NCBI GenBank assembly: GCA_963422445.2
Contig: OY729512.2
Span: forward strand, 1,612,001 to 1,676,000
Source: G963422445 sp963422445
GTDB lineage: Bacteria > Pseudomonadota > Alphaproteobacteria > Thalassobaculales > Thalassobaculaceae
Reading direction: 5' to 3'
Length of the DNA: 64,000 bases
Under the pieces are notes generated by a model. The model was given only the letters and a program-made list of their open reading frames with translations, had not been told where the DNA came from and did no database searches. Made by a program: the position numbers and the translations under genes. Shown here one piece after another: positions 9,700 through 18,291 of the stretch (positions are counted from its first letter, which is position 1; every line of letters begins with the position of its first letter).

Positions 9700-9803
9700 C
9701 CATATCAAAGCAATAAAGTACAGCAGAACAAAAAAATGCCAACCTGGGTCTCGACTTTCGGCAAGGACGCCGTACTCGGCGAGTGCCTTTTACGGCTGAC
9801 GAA

Positions 9804-9939
9804 TTTCGGGAACCGCTTATGCACTTGGTTCCGGCTTGATCAACATGTTGATCGAAAACCGTCCAAATGGACCGGTAGGAGTCAACTTCTCGCGGCAAAC
9901 TCTCGCAACCGGGGTTACGTGCATAAGCGGTTTTCGGGA
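9804..9939. mobile_element. Miniature inverted-repeat element, copy 2, with 8-bp duplication
   Basis: The element is 9812-9931 (120 bp), ends ACCGCTTATGCAC in inverted orientation, flanked by the perfect direct repeat TTTCGGGA at 9804-9811 and 9932-9939. The interior contains two small palindromes (GTCCAAATGGAC and ATCAACATGTTGAT). Its sequence is the reverse complement of copy 3 (58402-58519), apart from a few substitutions and a 2-bp indel. It has no coding capacity. Confidence 0.9.
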
Positions 9940-10436
9940 TAAGGACGCTGAAGAGGACCGTGAAGCGACGGAGGCCCCACGTGGCGTGATCTCCTTCGTC
10001 TGCGACGCACATCTGCCGCAGGGAGTGTCAAATGCCAGCGTGACCTCCGATCGGGTGAAGACGGCCAATGCCTGTGGCTGTGAGGCTTCCGTCGAGGAAA
10101 CGGGTGACGAGGGACCGATCGATCCTCAGCTTGATGTTCGAACTGACGCGCCTCAAGTTGCCGGTTTTCAGTACCGGGGCGGCACTGGATAAGATAGATG
10201 TTGCGGCAGGAAACATCGCGCTGCGCGGCCGCGGTCATCGAGATCGACGCGGCATTTCAAGACGAAGCGTCAAGAAATTCAGCGTACAGGGAGTGTTCGG
10301 CAGACAAAATTTGGTCTCGATAGTACCAGACATCACTTGTTATCATGACTCCGATGAACCATTGGAACCCCGGCCATCATCGCGCACTTTGGCGCGACCG
10401 GATCCGGCATGTTGTTCCACAACATGCCATGTCTTG
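9940..10436. other. Intergenic stretch without recognisable gene
   Basis: Open frames on both strands show no family resemblance. It lies between the miniature element and the 3' end of the UspA gene. Probably eroded sequence. Confidence 0.5.
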
Positions 10437-10946
10437 TCAGGTCAATGCCCCGATTTCTTCCGCTGACAGATTGCCGGGAACGATGGTAACCGGGATGCTG
10501 AGACTGTTGGCGCCTTTTCCTGACAAGAAACTGACCAGCGGCCCCGGTCCCTCCTTCTTGGTTCCCGCAGCGAGAACCAGTATCGAGATCATCGGTTCTT
10601 CGTCGATTAGCGCAACCAGCTCTCGAACGATCGGGCCGACCCGGACATAGATGGCGGGAATCTTCCCGGAAAGTTCAACGACCTCCTGGGCGAGTTCATT
10701 CAGTCTCTGTTCCGCCGTGACCCGCGCCTCGTCTTCCATCAGTTCGCTGACGCCGGCCCAGTGATGAAAGCCTATCGGCTCGATATCCCGGAACAACGCA
10801 ACCCGGCCGCCGGTGTTCTTCGCCCGCAAGCAGGCAAAACGCAGGGCGACCCGCATCTCGTCAGTGTCGTCCACAACGACCAGGAAGACCCGATCGTGCG
10901 TTGCCACGGGCTGACGTCCGGAGCCTCTTGCATTTGGATCGTGCAT
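10437..10946 (-). CDS. Universal stress protein (UspA) family
   Basis: A 169-residue single-domain universal stress protein. The N-terminal strand is VFLVVVDDTDEMRVALRFA. The C-terminal half carries the LVLAAGTKKEGPGPLVSFLS segment and ends in IPVTIVPGNLS, where most ATP-binding Usps have the Gx2Gx9G(S/T) loop; that motif is not perfectly kept, so ATP binding is uncertain. It is the last gene of a three-gene minus-strand run (TauE/SafE, TIGR02186, UspA) with a 12-bp gap to the gene before it, so co-transcription is likely. Confidence 0.88.
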   Translation of the reverse strand: MHDPNARGSGRQPVATHDRVFLVVVDDTDEMRVALRFACLRAKNTGGRVALFRDIEPIGFHHWAGVSELMEDEARVTAEQRLNELAQEVVELSGKIPAIYVRVGPIVRELVALIDEEPMISILVLAAGTKKEGPGPLVSFLSGKGANSLSIPVTIVPGNLSAEEIGALT

Positions 10947-10958
10947 TTTCTCTCCGTC

Positions 10959-11717
10959 TCAGATCTTGCGGAACACAACACCGCTGAGCCAGCCCGCGGC
11001 GACGGCGACAAGGATCGCGCCAACGCCGTACCAGGCGGACTGCCGATGCGCGATTTCGAAAACATCCGCTCCAAGTCCGACCTTCTCCACACGGATCGGC
11101 GTGCTGACCGCATGGACTGTCCCGATGTCGTCAAGCTGGTAGACCACGGCCGTATAGCTGCCGGTGGCCATGTTCGCCGGAAACTGAATTGACGTGCGAA
11201 ACAGGCGGTCGGAAACCACGGTTACCCGAGCCGGTTCGTCGCTGTACAGGCCGTCTCGCTGCTTGCCGCGAATCAACGCGTCCCGGAACGGCGCAAGATC
11301 CTCGTCGGGCCAGGATTTGAACGCTCCGGCGGGCGCGAAAGACAAATTCTCAACGCCAATCTGTTGAGTTTTCCGGACATCCGGGGTCGTGACCCCGGCG
11401 AGCGGCCGGCTGGTGGCGATGGCATAGAAGTTGGGAACGTTCTCGAAAGTAACGCTTTCGGAATTGACCCAGATACCCGCGACCCGCCGTTTTTGTCTGA
11501 CGACGACCGATTCGGAGGGCCCGGTGATGACGACAACGATGTCGCCACCGCCGTCGATCGCGCCGAACAGCAAGACATCGGTGCCGGTAAATCCCGTGCT
11601 GATGGCGACATGATTGCTGGAGAGATCGGCAACAAGACCCAGACCGCTCGAGGACCTGGCCGGTGTCAGGGCGAAGATCGCGGCCAGCATTACGGTCACA
11701 GTCGTGGCGACTTTCAT
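10959..11717 (-). CDS. TIGR02186 family membrane-anchored protein
   Basis: 252 residues. It has an N-terminal signal sequence (VTVMLAAIFALTPARS), a periplasmic beta-rich body with the segments ADLSSNHVAISTGFTGTDVL and GIWVNSESVTFENVPNFYA, and one C-terminal transmembrane helix (AWYGVGAILVAVAAGWLSG). This matches the TIGR02186 alphaproteobacterial family, which I know mainly from its position next to TauE/SafE exporters; its biochemical role is not established. The gene starts 10 bp after the exporter gene's stop, strongly suggesting the two act together, perhaps as a periplasmic accessory. Confidence 0.82.
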   Translation of the reverse strand: MKVATTVTVMLAAIFALTPARSSSGLGLVADLSSNHVAISTGFTGTDVLLFGAIDGGGDIVVVITGPSESVVVRQKRRVAGIWVNSESVTFENVPNFYAIATSRPLAGVTTPDVRKTQQIGVENLSFAPAGAFKSWPDEDLAPFRDALIRGKQRDGLYSDEPARVTVVSDRLFRTSIQFPANMATGSYTAVVYQLDDIGTVHAVSTPIRVEKVGLGADVFEIAHRQSAWYGVGAILVAVAAGWLSGVVFRKI

Positions 11718-11727
11718 CGGCTCGCCC

Positions 11728-12648
11728 TTAACCGATCCGCAGGTAGGCTATTGAAAACAGATGTTCCGGTGTAACAACGAGATCGTACACCATCTTCAGG
11801 CAGACCCCGAGGACCATGAGCGCCAGCAATCCACGAAGCTGTTCGCCTTTTAGCATCACGCTGTACTTGCTGCCGTACTGGGCCCCGACCACGGCGCCGA
11901 GCAATAGAAGAACGGCGAGCAGGACATCGACCGTTTGGGTCGTCATCGCATGCAGGAATGTCACATTCGCGGTTACGAATATGATCTGAAACAGCGATGT
12001 GCCGATCACCACCGAGGTCGGCATGCCGAGCAGATAGATCATCGCCGGCACCATTATGAAACCGCCGCCTACACCCATCAATGCTGACAGGACGCCGACT
12101 ACGGCGCCGACGCTGAATGGCAGGATGGCGCTGATATACCGCCTTGACCGGCGGAACCGCATTTTCAGCGGCAGGCCATGAAGCCAGTTGTGATGTTGTT
12201 GTTTGCCGCGCCGGGGGGCAAGTCCGCGTGACCGCATGATCGTGCGGATGCTCTCCAGCAGCATGAGCGCGCCGATGATACCCAAGAACACCACGTAACA
12301 CAGTCGGATTGTCAGGTCGATCTGCCCCAGCGTTTGCAGGAACTTGAACAACAGGACACCGAGCGACGAGCCGACAACGCCACCAGCGAGGAGCACTGCG
12401 CCCATCTTGAAATCGACATTGCCTCGGCGCCAGTGGGCGATTACTCCGGAGACCGAGCTGGCCACGATCTGGTTGGCCTCGGTTCCGACTGCCACAGGGG
12501 CCGGCACGCCAATGAAAATGAGTAACGGCGTCATCAAGAACCCGCCGCCAACGCCGAACAATCCCGACATGAAGCCGACTCCTGCTCCCATCCCGAGGAT
12601 CAGGAAGATATTGACCGACATCTCCGCGATCGGAAGATAGACGTGCAT
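11728..12648 (-). CDS. Sulfite exporter TauE/SafE family protein
   Basis: A 306-residue polytopic inner-membrane protein of the TauE/SafE family (DUF81). The two glycine-rich repeats are plain: SGLFGVGGGFLMTPLLIFIG near the N-terminus and SALMGVGGGFIMVPAMIYLL in the second half, each followed by GTxxxQI(V/I)xxS-type segments (VGTEANQIVASSVSG; IGTSLFQIIFVTANV). About eight hydrophobic segments are visible with a basic cytoplasmic loop in the middle. The family exports sulfite, sulfoacetate or related organosulfonates. First gene of the operon with TIGR02186 and UspA genes. Confidence 0.9.
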   Translation of the reverse strand: MHVYLPIAEMSVNIFLILGMGAGVGFMSGLFGVGGGFLMTPLLIFIGVPAPVAVGTEANQIVASSVSGVIAHWRRGNVDFKMGAVLLAGGVVGSSLGVLLFKFLQTLGQIDLTIRLCYVVFLGIIGALMLLESIRTIMRSRGLAPRRGKQQHHNWLHGLPLKMRFRRSRRYISAILPFSVGAVVGVLSALMGVGGGFIMVPAMIYLLGMPTSVVIGTSLFQIIFVTANVTFLHAMTTQTVDVLLAVLLLLGAVVGAQYGSKYSVMLKGEQLRGLLALMVLGVCLKMVYDLVVTPEHLFSIAYLRIG

Positions 12649-12971
12649 GAAACCCTGTCGTGACGGCTAGGAACCGGCACCGCCAGTTCGTCTCATTCCA
12701 GTGCTGTCGGAATTCAACGCCAACGGATGTAACCGATTCTACAGGAAATTTCCGATGATGTCGCTATATATCGTTGATTGACGCCCGCGACACCCGACAA
12801 GGATCGTAACTGTCCAGATACCACGTTGCCGGTGGTGGCGAGACGATTGTAGGTGTTGGTGTCGTGTCGTTGAGCTCCTGTTTTTTATTCTTGACGTTAA
12901 AATCACCGATCTATGGGTGGCGCTCTCGTGTGACGGGAGCGGCGGCTGGGATCTTTCGGATCGACGGCGAC

Positions 12972-13335
12972 GGCGGGTTCGTATCGGACGCTGATTGCGC
13001 TTATGCCGCCGCACGATGTCGACATCGTGTGTCATCTGGGGGCGGTGCGTTGATGATGCGCAAGTCGCCGATCCTGCGTTCGATGCCTTTGCCTGTGACC
13101 ATTCGGTCGAACTGCTGCATGGCTGTGCGAATGCCTTTCTGTCGTCGTTTCCGTTCTCCGGCCGGGAGCTGGTCTACAGCGATCCGCCGTATGTGCAGGA
13201 AGGCCGACCCTGTCGCGCTTCTGGATCGGCTCAAGCGGCTGCCCTGTCAAGTGATGGTCTCGAGTCATTCCTCGGCGCCGTATGACGCGACGCTGGCCGA
13301 CTGGCGCTGCAAGTGATCACCCGGGGCCTCGGACC
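12972..13335 (+). pseudogene. D12-class DNA adenine methylase, N-terminal piece
   Basis: Decayed N-terminal and central part of a D12-type N6-adenine methyltransferase. A segment reading RTLIALMPPHDV (about 12980-13020) is followed in a shifted frame by a glycine-rich HLGAVR/GGGALMMRK region, then ELLHGCANAFLSSFPFSG and the catalytic DPPY motif (YSDPPYVQEGRP, about 13170-13205), then LLDRLKRLPCQVMVSSHSS in another frame. Several frameshifts are present. An IS4-type element is inserted at 13336; the 3' part of the gene resumes at 15683. Confidence 0.75.
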
Positions 13336-15682
13336 TATCAATCTCCCACTGCTGAGAAGGTTCCGTTCATTGGATGTTGTCCCATGCGTTGATGAAGTCG
13401 ATTCCGGCTTTGTATCGCTGCCATGCCTGCCAGATTTTCTCGGTTCCGGGGAGGGGCTGTTGCTTGCTGGTATGGAAGCCTGCGACGCGTGCGAGGTCGA
13501 CCACGACGGTGCGGATGTCGGGAGGCTTGCCGGGCGGGGCGCGGATGATGCGATGGTATCTGAGCCAGACTTAGAGGACGTTGATTTCGTGCTCGGTGAA
13601 GCGCTCGCGCGCGGGCATGTGAGGCTTGTCGCGGGCGAGGCGTTCGAGGTCCATGACGCGCCATGCGGTGACGCCGTCGAAGGCGAGACACTTTCGCAGG
13701 TCGTCGGCGTCGTCGAGCCTGCGATCCTCGACGCGGGTGCCGACCTTGAGGATCCTGAAGTATTCCTCGACGGTCCAGCGCGCCTCGTACCAGGCAACGA
13801 TGCGCCGGGCGTTGTCGATGTCGGCCTCGCCCTCGGTGGTGAGCAAGAGCCAGTGGAGCGGCTTGCAGCGCTTCGGCGGGTCGGGTTCCTGGACCGAGAC
13901 GGCGAGCATGGGCAGCGGCGCCTGGTTGGCCCTGTTCCTCGGCGGCGCGAGTTCGACGCCGGCGGCGCGCAGGTCGAGGCGGGCCTTGCGCCTGCGGCGT
14001 CTGCGGGGACCGCCGCAGGGGAGGCGTTCGATGGTTTTCGTCCCCAGCACCGGCTGCGCCGCCACGACGTCCCACAAGTCCGGTGTCTTGCCGTCGACGA
14101 CAGCCCGGCGCTGCCGGCCGCGGTCGGAGCGGATCAACAGCCCGTCGCCGCTCTCGCGCGCCTTGCAGAACATCTCCCATATGTCGCCCTCACGGTCGCA
14201 GACCGTGACCACGCGGGTGTCGGGACAGGCCATCGCGAGCTGCCCGGCGCTCTCGAGCCGGCGCAGCCAGCGCACGCTCTCCGGCTCGGCCTCGCCGGCC
14301 GCGTCCGCGCCGTCGCGCTGGGTGGCGTTGAGTTCGAACACCCCGAGCGGACGCCGGGTTTCGCTGATCGCAAGCCCGACATGGGCGAGGATCCCCCTTG
14401 TTCCCGAGCCGCCGCCGCCGAGGTCCACCAGGCCCGTGGTCTTGCGGTGGCCGTTGTAGTTCAGCGTCGTGGTGTCCTGGATGGCGAGGACCACCGGCTC
14501 CAGCCGGCAGCGCTCGACCGTCGCCTCGCGGTGGGGTTGAAGAATGTCGTCCATCTTGATCCTGTCGTTGGACAGCAGCCGGTAGGCGGCCTTCTGCTCC
14601 GCCTCTGCGGGGAAGATCACGGGCAGGGACGCACCGGGGGCATTCTCCCATGCCCGGCCCATCGCCAACAGCCGCTTGCGCAGGCGGCCGTCGGGATGCG
14701 AGCTGCGGCCGTACTCGAAGTCGGCCCAGTCCGCGCCTTTGACCCGGCAGGGCTCGGGCGTCGTGCCGAGGATGGGCGCCGGCTCCCGGCACAAGGCGTC
14801 CCGCCAGCCCTCGGCCAAGGGCTTGATCCACACCGATTTCGGCGCCGCCGCGCGGCGCCCCGGCGGAGACCCCGAGGTCCGCTCGGCGCAACACTTCCAG
14901 CCCGCCGCGCGGTAGCAGGTGCCGCGCCGCTCGGGACCCACATAAGTGTAGGCGGCCAACGGCACGGCCCCATGCGCCGCCGGCCAGTCGCCGGCCAGGC
15001 GCGCCGTCGACAGCGCCAGCACATGCGACGCCAGATTGTCGACCCGGACGCCGGGCAGCAGGAGAAAGCGATGCTGGTTGACCAGCTGCGTCAGGTTGGC
15101 GACCCGCGCCGCAGCCGACCAGCCGATGAAGGCGTCGCGGGCCGCCTGATGCCAGCTCGCGGCGCAGAAGCCGATGCCGCCAAGGCGGCCGTGAACCGAC
15201 GAAACGATCCACCAGTTCAGCACCGCACCCGGCCTTCGCGACCACCCCTGCGGATGATGGCTCTCCATCATCTCCCGCCACGAGCGCTTGTCCGCCGCAT
15301 CGCCGACCGGGACCAGCGTGACCTCCCCAAGCTCCGACAGCCCGCACCTCAGTTCCAGGTCCGGATAGCCCCGCTCGACCTCGCCGCCCACCGTTCCCGG
15401 CGTCCGGCACGGCATCGCCCGCGCCTCGGGCAACCAAATGCCCACCTTGTCCGCCAGCCGCGACAGAGCCTTGCTCGCTTGGGCAAGACACGGAACGCCC
15501 CGAGGGTTGCGCCAGTTCTCGCGCTCGCACAACGCGCGCGCCAGCGAATGGCGCGTCCGGCCCGTCTCGCCGGACGCCCCCTTCAGCCACTCAATCGTAC
15601 CGGCGCTGAAATGCCGAAGCCCAATCTGCATGCCCAGAACATGAAGAACCGGCATTACCTTGTTAACTGTGTCCTATTGAAA
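13336..15682 (-). mobile_element. IS4-family element with DruA-like transposase extension
   Basis: A 2347-bp element. The ends are imperfect inverted repeats (TATCAATC.. at the left; TTTCAATA.. as reverse complement at the right; 16 of 25 positions match). It is flanked by the perfect 11-bp direct repeat GGCCTCGGACC at 13325-13335 and 15683-15693; IS4-type elements are known for long (10-13 bp) duplications. It encodes one long minus-strand ORF and interrupts the methylase pseudogene. Confidence 0.85.
13571..15655 (-). CDS. IS4-family transposase fused to a DruA-like (DUF4338) domain, C-terminus cut by a TAA
   Basis: 694 residues. About residues 10-295 resemble DUF4338/DruA: LVPVGDAADKRSWREMM, HPQGWSRRPG, WWIVSSVHGRLGGIGF, FIGWS, LVNQHRFLLLPGVRV, LASHVL and TCYRAAGWKCCAERTSG. 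About 305-694 is a Tn5/IS4-like transposase: a DNA-binding segment (DFEYGR..DGRLRKRLLAM), first Asp in AIQDTTTLNYNG (Asp394), second in CDREGDIWEMF (Asp487), and the YREK-like YEARWTVEEYFRILK near the end. After the TAA at 13571-13573 the same frame stays open for 67 more codons to a TGA at 13367, reading like the usual C-terminal tail (VWLRYHRIIRAPPGKPPD). So the gene has probably acquired a premature stop. Confidence 0.8.
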   Translation of the reverse strand: MPVLHVLGMQIGLRHFSAGTIEWLKGASGETGRTRHSLARALCERENWRNPRGVPCLAQASKALSRLADKVGIWLPEARAMPCRTPGTVGGEVERGYPDLELRCGLSELGEVTLVPVGDAADKRSWREMMESHHPQGWSRRPGAVLNWWIVSSVHGRLGGIGFCAASWHQAARDAFIGWSAAARVANLTQLVNQHRFLLLPGVRVDNLASHVLALSTARLAGDWPAAHGAVPLAAYTYVGPERRGTCYRAAGWKCCAERTSGSPPGRRAAAPKSVWIKPLAEGWRDALCREPAPILGTTPEPCRVKGADWADFEYGRSSHPDGRLRKRLLAMGRAWENAPGASLPVIFPAEAEQKAAYRLLSNDRIKMDDILQPHREATVERCRLEPVVLAIQDTTTLNYNGHRKTTGLVDLGGGGSGTRGILAHVGLAISETRRPLGVFELNATQRDGADAAGEAEPESVRWLRRLESAGQLAMACPDTRVVTVCDREGDIWEMFCKARESGDGLLIRSDRGRQRRAVVDGKTPDLWDVVAAQPVLGTKTIERLPCGGPRRRRRRKARLDLRAAGVELAPPRNRANQAPLPMLAVSVQEPDPPKRCKPLHWLLLTTEGEADIDNARRIVAWYEARWTVEEYFRILKVGTRVEDRRLDDADDLRKCLAFDGVTAWRVMDLERLARDKPHMPARERFTEHEINVL

Positions 15683-15870
15683 GGCCTCGGACCGAGGTCG
15701 TGTGGTTCACCTTCGCGTCCGACCGGGTGCACTGGGTGCGCTTTGCCGGGCGCAACATCACCGACCGCCAGCACATCACGCGCAAGGCGGCCAACCAGGG
15801 CCGGCGCTCCGCGGCGCTGCCGCCGGGTCAACGCCTTGCCGTGCTATCCGCCATGATGGCGGTGACGCCG
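15683..15870 (+). pseudogene. D12-class DNA adenine methylase, C-terminal piece
   Basis: Continues the methylase interrupted at 13336. The frame reads EVVWFTFASDRVHWVRFAG, RNITDRQHITRKA and RRSAALPPGQRLAVLSAMM, the conserved tail of this methylase type (aromatic WFxF, HW.RxAGRNxTDRQ, ALPPxxRLAVLxAMM). Removing the IS4 element and one duplication does not bring it into frame with 13335, so the gene was already frameshifted or has decayed since. Confidence 0.72.
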
Positions 15871-15954
15871 AGACGCCGTAATGAGCTGGACGGAGGATCG
15901 CACCGCCTCTGCCGAGACCTTCACGGGCCTGGGATCTCTCCCATCCGGGACATC

Positions 15955-16860
15955 CACGGTCATCGAGGACTGGCCCCAGCGCTCGTCGAGACGATTGCGG
16001 CGCTTGATCCGGACAAGACCGCGGCCCTAAGGGACCGCTTCGCGGCACTTGGACGCGGTGCGACGCTCGACAACACCACCAGCAGCAAGCCGTCGTCCAG
16101 CGATGGTCTGAACAAGAAGACCACAACACCGAAACACATCCGGCTCCAGCACGGATCACCCGCGAAGCCGAGCGGCGACCAGCCGGGCCAAAGGGGGCCG
16201 ACCCTGACCCCGACTGCGATCCCGAACCATGTCATGGATCACGATCCGTCCGCCTGCGCCGCCGTGACCGACGAGGTCTTCCCGACGGGGGTGACCGTCC
16301 CGGTCCAGTACGGGCCACGCATCACCGCGTGGGTGAGCGATCTGCTGCATGTCCAGGTCAGTCCCGAGACGAGACTGGCCGACCTGATGAGCGACCGGTT
16401 CGCCGTGTCGATTTCCACGGCTACGATCGCCGCCATGAGCCGGTGCACCGCACAGCGCTTCGAGGACATCGTCGACCGGATCCGGACCGTGATCCCGGTC
16501 AAACACCTCGACGAAACCGGAGTCCGCATCGAAGGCCGTACCGTTGGCTCCACCTGCTGTGCACCCCGCTCCTGACCGTCCTGCGCATCGGCGCCGGACC
16601 CGGCGATGTCGACCGGGACGTCACGAGTATCCTCGTTCATGACGATTTCGCCAGTGACTTTAACCTTGAGGATGTGTGTCACGGGGCCTGCAACGCCGAT
16701 CACCGGCGCGACCTCCAGGCCCTGACCGACATCGAGAAGGAAGACGGGGCCCGCAGCATGCACTGCCGCCTCGAACGCGCCCGCAGGGCCGTGCACATCG
16801 CACACGAGAACGGCCGGGATGGGGGCCCAAGTCCCGGGTTGATCTCATCTCAAAGCCTCA
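15955..16860 (+). pseudogene. IS66-family transposase remnant
   Basis: IS66 TnpC pieces: an N-terminal NSS-KPSSSDGL segment (SSKPSSSDGLNKKTTTPKH), the AKPSGDQPGQRGPTL basic patch, then VPVQYGPRITAWVSDLLHVQ, the HLDETG catalytic segment (about 16500), and after a frameshift LCTPLLTVLR, VHDDF and a final CNADHRRDLQALTDIEKEDG. The zinc-finger region is deleted and the frame is broken near 16545. No TnpA/TnpB partners are nearby. The ORF runs in frame from the methylase remnant, which is fortuitous. Confidence 0.78.
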
Positions 16861-16861
16861 G

Positions 16862-17806
16862 AGCCTGACCTAAAACTGGTTGGGTGGTCTCGCATGGTGT
16901 TCTTCATGGGTGAACAACCACACCATGGGGGCACATCATGCCTTGGAACGAGACGACCCGGAAGCAGTATAGCCGCAAGACGGAGCGTTATGAAAGCGAT
17001 CTGACCGATGCCGAGTGGACTTTGCCGGACCCGCTTCTTCCACCGTCATACCGGCTTGGTCGTCCCCGCCAGGTGGATCTGTGCGACGTGGTGAACGCGA
17101 TCGCCTACATGCTCTGGACAGGATGCAGTTGGTGGGCATGACCGAAGGATTGTCCGGCGTTTACGACGGTTCAGACCTATTTCTACGCGTGGTCCCGGTC
17201 GGGGTGTTGGAGCAGGTTTGCGCCCGTTTTACCACGCTCGAACGGCTCCGGTCGGGGCGTGGTGCGGACCCGAGTGCGGCCATCATCGACAGTCAGAGCG
17301 TGCCGACGGTCGAAGCTGGCAGCGAGGAATGCAGCGACGATGCCGGCAAGACGATCAAGGGCCGCAAGCGTCACCTTGCCGTCGACGTCGATGGCAACAC
17401 GCTTGCCGCCCATGTCCATCCGGCGCATATCCAGGACGGGAATGGCGCGCGTCCCTTGTCGCTGGCGTTGCAGGCCGGTCAGAACACGGTGCAGACCGTG
17501 TTTGCCGACGGCGCCTGTGGCGGCGACAAGCTGGCAAGCACGCTCAAGGAAGCGAATTGCCCGATCACTGTGGCGGTCATCGGCAAATCCAGGGACGCCA
17601 AGGGGGGTCGTCGTCATGTCCCGGCATTGGGTGGTCGAACGCACCTTCGGATGGCTGCCCCGCTGCCGGCGCCTCTCCAGAGACTTCGAGCGATCCATCG
17701 CCAGCGCCCTCGCTTGGCTCCTGCTGGCTATGAGCCGTGTTCTCATGCATCGCCTCGGACGCATGCAAGTCACTATAACTAATTGATATCATTATGAGTC
17801 AGACCC
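16862..17806 (+). mobile_element. IS5-family (IS427-type) element, copy 1, transposase frameshifted
   Basis: A 945-bp element flanked by TCAG (16858-16861 and 17807-17810), matching the 4-bp YTAR-like target of this group. The transposase begins MPWNETTRKQYSRKTERYES at 16938, with SDLTDAEW and a stop at 17141 after GCSWWA. The catalytic segments continue in another frame (IIDSQSVPTVEAG, KGRKRHLAVDVDG, DGACGGDKLASTL) and the end (WVVERTFGWLPRCRRLSRDF) in a third. Two or more frameshifts make it inactive. A shorter relative is at 59954-60519. Confidence 0.82.
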
Positions 17807-17856
17807 TCAGACCTCCTGATCCCATTTTAACACCGACATGCGAATCGCATTGAATG

Positions 17857-18198
17857 TCATCGCCCGTCATCCGGTTCGGTTTTCATACCGGCCGCCTTCC
17901 ATGCCAGGATACCGCCATCAAGGCGGTGGATCGTTCCGGTAAATCCGGTTGTCCGCAGTATTCTGGCGGCTATGCCGCAGCGCACGCCGCTCTTGCAATG
18001 GAATACCAGATTGCGATCGGCTGCCATGTGTATGGTAGCGGGGTTGAATTGCGAAAGCGGCATCGGGACCGAACCGGAGATCCGTTCGGCCCGGTATTCC
18101 GGTTCTTCCCGCACATCGTAGAGATCGGCGTGACCGTCCTGCATCCAGCTGGCGAGCGTTCCCGCATCGATCATTATCGTATCGTCGTGAGTGGTCAT
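17857..18198 (-). CDS. Rhodanese-like domain protein
   Basis: A 113-residue single rhodanese domain. The DVREEPEYRAERISGSVPMP segment is the usual CH2A-type region, and the active-site loop is CKSGVRC with the persulfide-forming cysteine at Cys68. The C-terminus has the LDGGILAWKAAGM helix typical of sulfurtransferases of the GlpE/PspE size. A cytosolic sulfur carrier is the likely role. It stands alone between IS-derived regions, with no signal peptide. Confidence 0.9.
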   Translation of the reverse strand: MTTHDDTIMIDAGTLASWMQDGHADLYDVREEPEYRAERISGSVPMPLSQFNPATIHMAADRNLVFHCKSGVRCGIAARILRTTGFTGTIHRLDGGILAWKAAGMKTEPDDGR

Positions 18199-18291
18199 GT
18201 CAGGATCTCCACAAACAGCTTTTCGCAGTCGGCTGTGTTGTCAAATCTGCTTCATCCGGTCTGGCTTTGACAGTGCCATACTTGCCGTAAC

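Noticed and set aside
13313..15856. An 847-codon open frame on the plus strand
   Set aside because: It is antisense to the DruA-IS4 transposase, whose frame has clear domains. Long antisense frames are expected in GC-rich DNA; no family resemblance.
15700..16575. A single 291-codon ORF starting in WFTFASDRVHW and ending in IS66-like sequence
   Set aside because: Treated as a chance in-frame fusion of a methylase tail and an IS66 remnant, both broken, not a real chimeric gene.
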